Below, in pieces: positions 7,260 to 15,900 of a stretch of 64,000 nt of DNA; within the stretch, counting starts at the first letter, position 1, and each line of letters opens with the position of its first letter. Origin of the DNA: Clostridium sp. AM34-11AC (GTDB lineage: Bacteria > Bacillota > Clostridia > Lachnospirales > Lachnospiraceae). Location: the NCBI RefSeq assembly GCF_003435375.1, contig NZ_QWGL01000003.1:62001-126000 (forward strand), given 5' to 3'. The notes under the pieces were generated by a model. That model was not told the origin of the DNA. It saw only the letters and a program-made list of their open reading frames with translations, and did not search any database. The position numbers and the translations under genes were made by a program.

Positions 7260-8852
7260 ATGGGAAGTTATCTGAATCCGGGGAATCTTTCATTCCGCGG
7301 TAGTCTCCGCTCTAAAATTTATGTCGACAAAAGCGAACTGATCGCCAGAACCAATGAAGCGCTTTGTACCGAGCAGAAATATATCTGTGTAAGCCGTCCA
7401 AGAAGATTCGGAAAATCAATGGCCGCTAATATGCTCGCCGCATATTATGACCGGAGCGAGGATACAACGGAATTATTTCAAAATCTTGCTATCAGTAAAG
7501 ACAGATCGTATAGGGAAAATCTGAACCAATATGATGTGATCAAAATCAATATGCAGGAATTTTTAAGTATGTCTGAAACAATGGAAGAAATGCTGGAGAT
7601 GCTTAAAAATTATCTGATTTTGGATTTTAAGGAGACATTTCACGAAATACAGTTTCGTGATGAAAAGAATCTGATTCAGGTCATGAAAGACGTATTCCGT
7701 TATACTAAATGTCCTTTTGTGATCCTGATCGATGAGTGGGACTGCCTGTTCCGGGAGTACAAGCAGAATAAAGAGGCTCAGAAAAAATATTTAGATTTTC
7801 TGCGCGCATGGCTGAAGGATAAGGATTATGTGGCATTGGCCTACATGACCGGCATATTACCCATTAAAAAATATGGCTCCCATTCCGCATTAAATATGTT
7901 TACAGAATATTCCATGACCGATCCAGGCGATCTGGCCGGGTATTTCGGCTTCACTGAACAGGAAGTATCCAGACTCTGCGATACATACGATATGAATTTC
8001 GAGGAAGCGAAAACATGGTATGATGGATATCATCTGATCGCACATCGCCAGAATGGTGATGAACATTACTCTATTTACAGTCCTAAATCGGTTGTGGAAG
8101 CCATGCTGCGACACAAGTTGGGAACTTATTGGAATCAGACGGAAACATATGAAGCCTTAAAAATTTACATTCAGATGGATATGGACGGACTGCAGGACTC
8201 TGTGGTCAGAATGCTTGCAGGTGAAGCAGTACAAATCAATATAGGTACTTTCAGCAATGATATGACCACATTTGCCACTAAAGATGATGTCTTGACATTA
8301 CTGATCCATCTCGGCTACCTGACATACAACAGCGTAGATGGTACCGTTGCCATTCCTAATAAAGAAGTCTCACAGGAATATGTGAATGCAATCAGCACCA
8401 TGAACTGGCATGGCGTGATCGACTCCGTAGAATCATCCCGTAAACTTTTAGAATCATTGTGGGCCATGGACGCCGACGCAGTTGCGGCAGGAGTTGACAA
8501 GGCTCACGATGAAATTTCGATTCTTCAGTACAACGATGAAAATTCTCTGAGCTGTACCATAAATCTTGCATTTTACTTTGCACGTGAATATTATACGATA
8601 ATCCGTGAACTGCCTACAGGTAAGGGTTTTGCTGATATATGTCTGATTCCGAGAAAACTGCATTTAGATAAGCCTGCGGTAGTGATCGAACTTAAATGGG
8701 ATAAAAGCGCATCTGGAGCTTTAGACCAGATCAGAGAAAAACAGTATGGAAATGCATTGAAAGATTATCATGGTAGTATATTACTTGTTGGAATTAATTA
8801 TAACAAAACAACGAAGAAACACGAATGCATGATCGAGACTATGCAGAAATAA
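7260..8852 (+). CDS. AAA-ATPase-like / PD-(D/E)XK family protein, paralogue 1
   Basis: 530 residues, of the AAA-ATPase-like (PF09820 type) plus PDDEXK_9/DUF1703 architecture. A divergent Walker A RPRRFGKS lies at residues 46-53, a Walker B FVILIDEWD at about 154-161, a middle helical region with TWYDGYHL, and a C-terminal nuclease-like core around 458-480 (ADICLIP ... VVIELKWDK, the D...ExK pattern). The start at 7260 has GGGAGGAA 5 nt upstream; an ATG at 7245 would overlap that site. Family function is unknown; it is widespread in Clostridia and Bacteroidetes. Two paralogues are in this window (39503-41173 and 47862-49673). It is followed by a promoter and terminator of a separate small RNA rather than by a partner gene. 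Confidence 0.88.
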   Translation: MGSYLNPGNLSFRGSLRSKIYVDKSELIARTNEALCTEQKYICVSRPRRFGKSMAANMLAAYYDRSEDTTELFQNLAISKDRSYRENLNQYDVIKINMQEFLSMSETMEEMLEMLKNYLILDFKETFHEIQFRDEKNLIQVMKDVFRYTKCPFVILIDEWDCLFREYKQNKEAQKKYLDFLRAWLKDKDYVALAYMTGILPIKKYGSHSALNMFTEYSMTDPGDLAGYFGFTEQEVSRLCDTYDMNFEEAKTWYDGYHLIAHRQNGDEHYSIYSPKSVVEAMLRHKLGTYWNQTETYEALKIYIQMDMDGLQDSVVRMLAGEAVQINIGTFSNDMTTFATKDDVLTLLIHLGYLTYNSVDGTVAIPNKEVSQEYVNAISTMNWHGVIDSVESSRKLLESLWAMDADAVAAGVDKAHDEISILQYNDENSLSCTINLAFYFAREYYTIIRELPTGKGFADICLIPRKLHLDKPAVVIELKWDKSASGALDQIREKQYGNALKDYHGSILLVGINYNKTTKKHECMIETMQK

Positions 8853-8914
8853 ATATAGTATCACGTGAACATCAGCAATATCTTTCAGCTTAAAAGATCA
8901 GAAAAGTCGCTGAG

Positions 8915-8943
8915 TTGACAATTCTGTATTTCCCTGCTATACT
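8915..8943 (+). promoter_or_regulatory. Consensus promoter of a candidate small RNA
   Basis: TTGACA (8915-8920), 17-nt spacer, TATACT (8938-8943). No gene follows on this strand; a strong terminator ends at 9032. Confidence 0.75.
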
Positions 8944-8949
8944 GTCTTA

Positions 8950-9032
8950 CAGCTCATCGGAGGGCTTGTAAACGCATTTACAAAGCTGGATAAGATGCCG
9001 AAGGATCGTTCGGTATTTTATCCGGCTTTTTT
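8950..9032 (+). ncRNA. Candidate small RNA of about 83 nt
   Basis: Predicted start about 7 nt after the -10 at 8938-8943, end at the T-run 9027-9032. It contains a 7-bp hairpin (TTGTAAA-CGCA-TTTACAA) and an 18-20-bp terminator hairpin (8985-9002 with 9007-9026). It has no ribosome binding site with a start codon, and the nearest plus-strand gene begins only at 9960. It is antisense to the end of the truncated glyoxalase reading frame. The existence of the RNA is inferred from promoter plus terminator. Confidence 0.5.
8985..9032 (+). terminator. Terminator of the candidate small RNA
   Basis: Long stem GCTGGATAAGATGCCGAA with its complement CGTTCGGTATTTTATCCGGC (G-T pairs included) followed by six T. 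It would also stop read-through from the AAA-ATPase gene upstream. Confidence 0.85.
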
Positions 9033-9199
9033 GTATAACTGGAACCTTCCATATCTTCTCATCCTGCAGCACAAGCCCTTCCGTCAGGATTATATTTCCG
9101 TCATTACCAAGTACTATATCAAGTCCAAACAGATCATGATAAAACCTTATCGATCTCTCAATATCTTTTACGATAACCAGAATATTTCTCAATCTCATT

Positions 9200-9679
9200 C
9201 TACTTTTCCTGTACCTCCTTGCCGCTCATATGCTCGATCTCGATTTCAAACATCTGCACAGCCCTTCCCGCCTGCGCGATCTCCTCATCAGCCAGCTGTT
9301 CATTCGGATAATATTTCATCGCAAACCGTTTTAACATTTCCATTGCTTTCTCACTGCCATTTTCCATCAAATGACATTTCCCGAACACAACCGTACTCTG
9401 CATAAACGGTGCCCAGGCTTCCTCCCTGATCGTCTCATTTCCATAAACCGTAAAACATACCTTATCACACACCCGCAGAGCATCGACCTTATGCCCCGCG
9501 CGCGCACCATGAAAATAGATTTTCCGGTTCTCCCTGTCATAAAAATAATTGAGCGGGATCGCATACGGATATCCATCATCCCCATTCACCGCAAGAACAC
9601 CTCTCCTGCTGTTTTGCAGAAGTTCCTCCACCGCGCTATCCTCGATCTTATTTCTCTTTTTTCGAATCTCTCTAAACAT
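9200..9679 (-). CDS. Pyridoxamine 5'-phosphate oxidase-like flavin-binding protein
   Basis: 159 residues from the ATG at 9679, chosen for the AGGAGT site upstream and the family-like start MFREIRKKRNKI; an ATG at 9700 is also possible. The split-barrel flavin-binding fold is indicated by RRGVLAVNGDDGYPYAIPLN, then IYFHGARAGHKVDALR and VCFTVYG. Proteins of this kind (NimA-like) bind FMN or haem and often reduce small molecules or nitro compounds; the substrate cannot be predicted. It is followed immediately by the truncated glyoxalase. Confidence 0.85.
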   Translation of the reverse strand: MFREIRKKRNKIEDSAVEELLQNSRRGVLAVNGDDGYPYAIPLNYFYDRENRKIYFHGARAGHKVDALRVCDKVCFTVYGNETIREEAWAPFMQSTVVFGKCHLMENGSEKAMEMLKRFAMKYYPNEQLADEEIAQAGRAVQMFEIEIEHMSGKEVQEK

Positions 9680-9892
9680 AATTCTACACTCCTGATTCAT
9701 AATATTACCAACCTCATCTTTTCCTTCTCCAAACACCGGCAAATTCTTCCAGATCCATTATATCTCACACGATTGGATTCGTCATCCTCTTCCTTCTCCA
9801 ACGCGTTTTCCATCCCCGGTCATCCTTCATATTTTATCAATATCTGTTTTTCACTTTGCCGCATACAAGCGCTCACACTGTAACGTGCACGT

Positions 9893-9921
9893 TTGACAAC
9901 TGTACATTTTTCACATATGAT
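9893..9921 (+). promoter_or_regulatory. Promoter of the YitT-family gene
   Basis: Consensus TTGACA (9893-9898), 17 nt, TATGAT (9916-9921), 39 nt before the ATG. Confidence 0.8.
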
Positions 9922-9959
9922 TGACACGCAAATACTAATACGAAAAAGGGAATCTCACC

Positions 9960-10817
9960 ATGTTTGAAAAACTAAAATATTTCTCCACGATCTTCTTCGG
10001 CACCTTCATCATCGCCGTGGGAGTCTATTTCTTCATGAACCCGAACCATATCATCAGCGGAAGTATCTCAGGACTCGCCGTGGTTCTCGTAAACTTTGTC
10101 CCGCTGTCCCTGTCCGCCATGACGCTGCTCTTAAACATCATCTGCATCATCCTGGCATTCCTCTTCGTGGATAAGACCTTCGGGACAAAGATCATCTTTA
10201 TCTCCGTCCTGCTGCCGGCGCTTCTCTTTGTGTTCGAGATCCTGTTCCCAAATCCGGGTTCTCCCACAGGAAATATCGCCCTGGACGTGGTGGGAATGAT
10301 CGTCGTGATCTGCTACGGACAGGCAGTCCTCTTTAACGCCAACGCCGCGTCCGGCGGTCTCGACATTATCGCGAAGATCATGAACAAGTACCTCCACATG
10401 GATCTCGGAAAGTCCATCATTATCGCCGGAATGGTGACCGTCGCAAGCTCCTATTTCGCCTACGACCTCCAGACCGTGATCATCGGCGCCCTGTCCACCT
10501 ACTTCAGCGGCCTCGTCCTGGACTACTTTATCGACGAGTTCACCGGAAAGATCCGCGTCTGTGTCATCTCCGAGCACAATGATGATTTTAAACGTTACGT
10601 CATCGAGACGCTCCAGCGAGGTATCACCGTCTACACCGCCACCGGCGGCTACAGTGATGCGCAGAAGGAGGAGATTCTGGCTATTCTCACCAAAAAGGAA
10701 TATGGTCAGTTTATGGACTACGTCCAGGCAAAGGACCCCAACGCCTTCGTAACGATCTCCAACGTGAAGCGCGTGGTGGGAAGCTGGAATACGCCGAAGA
10801 GACGGACGTACTTCTAA
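9960..10817 (+). CDS. YitT family membrane protein (DUF161 + DUF2179)
   Basis: 285 residues. Five to six hydrophobic helices occupy residues 8-200 (for example FFGTFIIAVGVYFFMNPNHI and SGLAVVLVNFVPLSLSAMTL), followed by a soluble C-terminal DUF2179 domain (about 205-280, with GITVYTATGGYS and the end VTISNVKRVVG). This is the standard YitT architecture, a conserved inner-membrane family of unknown transport function. The gene has its own consensus promoter and a terminator and is monocistronic. Ribosome binding AAAGGGAA precedes the start. Confidence 0.92.
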   Translation: MFEKLKYFSTIFFGTFIIAVGVYFFMNPNHIISGSISGLAVVLVNFVPLSLSAMTLLLNIICIILAFLFVDKTFGTKIIFISVLLPALLFVFEILFPNPGSPTGNIALDVVGMIVVICYGQAVLFNANAASGGLDIIAKIMNKYLHMDLGKSIIIAGMVTVASSYFAYDLQTVIIGALSTYFSGLVLDYFIDEFTGKIRVCVISEHNDDFKRYVIETLQRGITVYTATGGYSDAQKEEILAILTKKEYGQFMDYVQAKDPNAFVTISNVKRVVGSWNTPKRRTYF

Positions 10818-10915
10818 GACCATGCGCCTCCAGAACCTGTTACCGGCATTCTCTGCAGAACACACACAATTCCTACAGATCCTGCCGCCAGCAGTTTCTT
10901 CCGAATTTATGCAGC

Positions 10916-10960
10916 AAAAAGGCTGATGCAGTTTCAAACCAACGCATCAGCCTTTTTTTT
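10916..10960. terminator. Bidirectional terminator between YitT and MATE genes
   Basis: Stem GGCTGATGC (10921-10929) with GCATCAGCC (10944-10952), five A on the left and eight T on the right; it serves the convergent YitT and MATE genes. Confidence 0.9.
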
Positions 10961-12302
10961 ATTTCCTACTATTCTTCCATCCATTGATCGTCCTCCAATA
11001 CACTCCCATCCCGGTCACTCCAACAAGCACCTCTGAGATCGGAAACGCAAACCAGGTAAACTGAAGTCCCAGAAGAGACAGCGCCCAGAAAATCGGGATC
11101 AGACAGAATATCTGGCGCATCACAGACAGGAACAGACTGACTCTTCCATTTCCGATCGCCTGAAAGAACACCGGTGTCATCAGTGAAAATACCGCCGGAA
11201 TAAAACTCGATCCAATGATCGGAAACGCCGTTTTTCCGATTGCAATGACCTCACTGCTGTCCGAAAAGATCCGGAGCAGTTCCACCGGAAAGAACACGAA
11301 ACAAACCCCCCCGATCAGCATAAACCCACAGGAAAACAGATAACTGTCCTTCATGGTCTCCCGGCATCTCCCATAACTCTTCGTCGCGTAGTTGAAACTC
11401 AGCACCGGCACAATACACGTCTGCAGTCCCATCAGCGGGATAAAGAAGAAGGTCTGCATCTTATAATAAAGTCCTAAAACCGTCACCGCGGAATCCGAAA
11501 ATCCCGCGAGGATCGCGTTTAAGATCACAATATACACCGTGTACATGGCCTGCTGTAAAATCGATGCGTATCCAAGCCAGTAGATCTGTTTTATGTAAAC
11601 CTTCATTTTCCGAAACTCCGGCGGCCTGCGCACTCCCCCGAAGGCCGTGATCACAGCCGCGGCCACCTGACCGCAGACTGTAGCGTAGGCAGCTCCCGCC
11701 ACGCCCATCTGCGGCACAGGACCAAGTCCGAAGATCATGATCGGATCCAGGACGATATTAGTCAGCGCGCCAACGGTCTGGGCGATCATCGGGCGCCGCA
11801 TATTTCCCTTGGACTGGTGTACTTTCGTCCAGTTTCCCTCTAAAAACGCGCCAATACTGCCGATGCAGACGATCCGCCCGTAGATCACCGCGTCCTCGAT
11901 CGCCTCCGGAGACTTCGCGCTTGTCATGACATAGGGACGCATAAACACGGCCGCGAGAACCGCAAATATAAGCCAGGTCATGAATTCCAGAACCATGCCG
12001 GTTCCCGCTGCCTCCTCGGCTTTCTGCTGGAATTTCTGCGCATACTGTCTCGCCATGTACGTGTTGACACCGACACCGGTTCCCACCGCCAGGGCAATAA
12101 TGATAAGCTACAGCGGATAGATCACCGACAGCGCTGTCAGCGAATTTGCGGAATACTGACCGACGAAAAAGCTGTCCACGATGTTGTACATGGCCTGAAT
12201 GAGCTGCGCCAGCATGACCGGCGGCGCGATCTTCAAAAGAATCTTCGGAATCTTTTCCGTGCGGAAGAGATCCGTTCCAGTCTCCATCTTCTCCTTCATC
12301 AC
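10959..12302 (-). pseudogene. MATE family efflux transporter interrupted by an amber codon
   Basis: The reading frame from 12302 to 10959 (448 codons, the normal MATE size) is intact except for one in-frame TAG at 12108-12110, which falls where the sequence reads ...SVIYPL*LIIIALAVGTGVG.... The neighbouring residues match the usual SVIYPLQ pattern, so a single CAG-to-TAG change explains it. Both halves keep MATE features (KIAPPVMLAQLIQAMYNIVD; the second half has about 10 helices). MATE proteins extrude cationic drugs by Na+ or H+ antiport. It is cotranscribed with, and overlaps by 4 bp, a MarR regulator. Either a recent pseudogene, a sequencing error, or suppressed in this host. Confidence 0.85.
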
Positions 12303-12742
12303 TCTTCCTCCTCCAGCGCGTCTTCCAACACCCGGTCATACTCCATGAACAGCTCCGTCATCATCCGGATCCGCTCTGCTCCGAGCTGAGCCGCCGCCCG
12401 CTCCTCCATAAGACTTAAAGAATGCAGGAGCCGTTCCGAATACTCTTCTCCGCTCTCCGTCAGCACCAGCGCCTTCTCTTTTCCGCGGCTCATCTCCTCG
12501 CTGACCGCAAGGATCCCCTCTTTCCGCATCTCCGTGATCACATGGTTCACCGTCTGCCGCGGCAGCATATAAGAATCGCAGACCTGTTTCTGTGTGCAGG
12601 ATCCATATTCCCGGATCGTATAGAGCACCAGCATCCGGTTATAGCTGACCTTATTTTTCTTCGCCCACACCGAGTAGACTCTTCGGCACCGGATGATCGC
12701 CTGGTTTACCTGGTCGTGAAGCTTCTGTATTTCATGGTCCAT
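12299..12742 (-). CDS. MarR family transcriptional regulator
   Basis: 147 residues from the ATG at 12742 (AAAAGGAG upstream). Winged helix-turn-helix: recognition region near residues 50-80 (CTQKQVCDSYMLPRQTVNHV) and wing with SRGKEKALVLTESG, flanked by dimerisation helices. MarR proteins repress neighbouring efflux genes until a ligand is bound; the MATE gene starts inside its stop codon (overlap TGATGA), so the pair is one operon. Two palindromes lie in the upstream region, one across the -10, consistent with autorepression (inference). Confidence 0.9.
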   Translation of the reverse strand: MDHEIQKLHDQVNQAIIRCRRVYSVWAKKNKVSYNRMLVLYTIREYGSCTQKQVCDSYMLPRQTVNHVITEMRKEGILAVSEEMSRGKEKALVLTESGEEYSERLLHSLSLMEERAAAQLGAERIRMMTELFMEYDRVLEDALEEEE

Positions 12743-12753
12743 AATCGTTTTCT

Positions 12754-12812
12754 CCTTTTCAATCCCATTTGAGACTGAAAAGGAGTATACTCCCGTCACC
12801 ATGATTTGTCAA
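12754..12812 (-). promoter_or_regulatory. Promoter and probable operator of the MarR-MATE operon
   Basis: On the minus strand TTGACA (12807-12812), 17 nt, TATACT (12784-12789). The -10 is embedded in the perfect 12-bp palindrome GGAGTATACTCC (12782-12793). Downstream there is a second imperfect palindrome TTTCAGTC-n8-GATTGAAA between the promoter and the start codon. These are candidate MarR binding sites. Confidence 0.7.
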
Positions 12813-12888
12813 TCCCCGCAGCTCCGCTTCCACCATCAAAGTTCCACCTGCAATTCATGCCGATTTTCGACATCTTGTGCAGCGTTTA

Positions 12889-12916
12889 TTGACAACACCC
12901 GAAAAAATGATATCCT
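12889..12916 (+). promoter_or_regulatory. Promoter of the large secreted protein gene
   Basis: TTGACA (12889-12894), 16-nt spacer, TATCCT (12911-12916), 80 nt upstream of the start at 12997. Confidence 0.6.
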
Positions 12917-12996
12917 AAAGATAACCGATTCCGTTGCAGGATCAGTTTTTTATACCATTTTTCAGCTTTTCTTACGAAAATAAAGGGGGAATCTCT

Positions 12997-15900
12997 ATGA
13001 GAAGTACATATAAGAAACCACTGGCGCTCCTGCTGTCCGCGGCATTGAGCTTTACACTGTCCGGCAGCCCCGTCTATGCGTCAAACAGCAGCTTACTGCC
13101 AGAAACAGGCACACGGAGCGCACTTCCGGCGCAGACGGCAACCTCTTCCAATGCTGTGGAAAACCAGGAGCCCGTTGTTTCTGTGGACTACATTTCTGGA
13201 ACAAAAGAATTCACCGATATCTTTGAGGCACTCGACTGGATCGTTCCGGGAGTGACATTCACCCTGCTCAGAGACACCACGATTACACGCCAGCTGAAGC
13301 TTGACGCCAACGTATGTGACTGGGATAATATAACCTTCGATCTCAACGGTTATACCCTGTCCGGAAATTTTGATGATGAGGCCGTTGTGTATTTCGATCC
13401 TGCGACAGCATATCATGTCGCATTTAAAAACGGAACCATCGAAAATACAGCGGAAAATGGTACTGCCGTTCAGTTATGGGACGGCCAGATAACCATGGAA
13501 AATGTAACTATCAACGGTGATTTTGTTATTAAATATGATTTTCTTAACCTCTACAAGAGCTATACACCGACCTTCCTCGGCGGCGGAACGATCAGTAAAC
13601 TCCGCACGGAATCCGAAAATCCGGCGAATTTCGGCAATTCCCTGGCCCCAGGATGTTACTTTGTTGGTTCCGATGGCCGCCGCGTGCAGGGAAATGCCCT
13701 GGAACGCAGCACCAAACTGGAAAACGTCACAGTCATGACGTGTGAGCATGAAAACGGATTTGTCAGGGATCCTGACACCTTCTTTACCAGATATATCTGT
13801 CCAGTCTGCGGCAATGCCTGCACACATGATACCCGCAGTTCAGATGACAGGGAATGTGAGATCTGTCATATGAAGATCAACGACATTGTGTACAATCCCG
13901 GAGAGACGGAATATGTCACCTCCTTTAACGATGCAACGACTGCCGCGAATCCTTTCAGCAGCAGGATCCTTCTGTTAAGCGATCAGGATTCATCCTCCAA
14001 TTTCATCCGCGATCATATGACCGTTGATTTTAATGGTCACACAATGACATGGACCGGAAGTTACGGTAACACCACGGTCTCTCTTTCCGGTACAGGGGTA
14101 ACATTTCTGAATACCGGTACCTCCCAGGGACACTTTATCGGCACGATCAACCTTTGGGGATCTTCCCCCAGACTGATCATCCCGGCTGGCGCAAACCTTC
14201 TCATCGATGCTCTCGAGGTCAAAGAAGGAACTGCCTCCCTCTCCGGCGGCACCTTCGGCACGATTACCGTTTCAAATGGCAATACCCTCAACGGCCTTCT
14301 TGCGCCAGGATACTGCTACGTACAGAATGGTCAGATCATCGTTCCGTCTGACAGCGACACAAAACTCACCAATGTGTCCGTGGTTCCCTGCGACCACACT
14401 TCGGCAGCCGTGACGACCACTAACGGATCCACGATCACCTACAAATGCCCCTGCGGCGAAGTGACCTACACAGGCAGCGTGACAAAAGACGGAAAGACTC
14501 TGTACTATGCGGATCTTCAGGACGCCCTCGATCATGCGTCCGGCGGTACATTCCATTTCCTCACTCCGTCTCTCAATACCCGGCTTATTGTCCCGGACAA
14601 TGTGACGATTGATTTCACCAATATGTCACTGTATCACGATACTTCAGACTCAGAATTGGTCCTCAGTGGCAGAGTCACGCTCCTCAACCGTGGAACTCCA
14701 TATGCGCTCATCCAGAATATTCCTATCGTCGTCCAGTCCGGCGGTACACTGATCGTTCCAAAAAATTACAGCATTTCAGAAGAAAATCAATTAGACCTGT
14801 CCTCCGGATCATCCATCACCATTGAGCCTGGCGGACATGCTGAACTATACAGCGGTACATACAGTTATATCTACGCAGACACAGACAGTGAGATCCATAT
14901 TTCCGGCTGCAGCAACCCTGTCCTTGTTATGAAGGACGACAGCAGGGCAGTCCTGACCGGCGGCAGCTACCGGTCGCTCTATCTGGAAGGGATCTGTGAC
15001 GTAAAGATCTCCGGCGGAAGTTACGGCAGAATTGAGATCTATGAGACGGACCTTCAATCAGCTCTGGTTCGTCCGAAAGTCACTTACGCGGATTTCTCCG
15101 CTCTGCTGACGAATGGATCAGGATTTCAGAAGTCTGACGGCAGCTGGCTCTCCAAGAACGATGTAACCAGTTCTCCCGAATATATGAACAGAAAAAGTAA
15201 ATATATTGAAGATGTGACCGCTGTGGATGCGCCTGTCCAGGATGCAGCCGTATATGCCCGGATTTCCGGTACAGAGTACAAAGAGTCTGTGAACGTCCAG
15301 TACAAAGCACGGACCGGCAGGGAATTCAGCCTGATGCCTGATATCCACTTCAGATCAGATGTAACTCCGTCTGCCTCCTGCCAGTGGTACCAGGTAAATT
15401 CCGACGGCAGCATGACGGAGATCGAAGACGCCTCAGACATGGCTCTCCACCTCTCTCCGACGATACCCGTCGGCACATACACCTATGCCGCGGAGATCAC
15501 CTGCGGCGGATATATCTGCTACAGTGACCCGTACACCGTGACCGTCACTCCCCGGGAACTGGAGCTGACCGTCGATGAAGATTTCATCTCAAAAGTCTAT
15601 GACGGTACAGCGAATGTACCCGACATAAAGCCTATATTCATTGCGGCTGGCGGCGGAGATCTCCCGGATGCAGACGAGATCACATGTCTGATCGGCGATT
15701 CCTGGTACTTTAATTCTCCAGCACCAGAAACACCAAATCCAGATTTTTCCGATGAAAAAGGGGTAAGCTTCCTCTGCACCCTGACAAACCCGAACTACTC
15801 GTTTGCAGGCGGGGAAACGGAAAAACGTTTTTTCTGCGGTCAGGCACCGTACATCAAAAAAGCCACCGCATCCAATGCAAAACCAGGAACCATGACTGTC

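Larger units (their letters stand above)
8947..9198 (-). pseudogene. Truncated glyoxalase/VOC family protein
   Basis: The first about 50 residues read as a typical VOC-superfamily start (MRLRNILVIVKDIERSIRFY, then HDLFGLDIVLGNDG and GLVLQDEKIW). After about position 9045 the frame runs into the opposite-strand terminator and gives an unrelated basic tail, stopping at 83 codons where the family needs about 120. The metal-ligand half of the fold is therefore missing. Its start lies one base after the stop of the PNPOx-like gene, so it was probably the second gene of an operon before a deletion or insertion removed its 3' end. Confidence 0.65.

Noticed and set aside
10131..10937. 268-codon minus-strand frame rich in His, Asp and Glu
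   Set aside because: Shadow of the YitT gene; the composition is the mirror of its hydrophobic codons.
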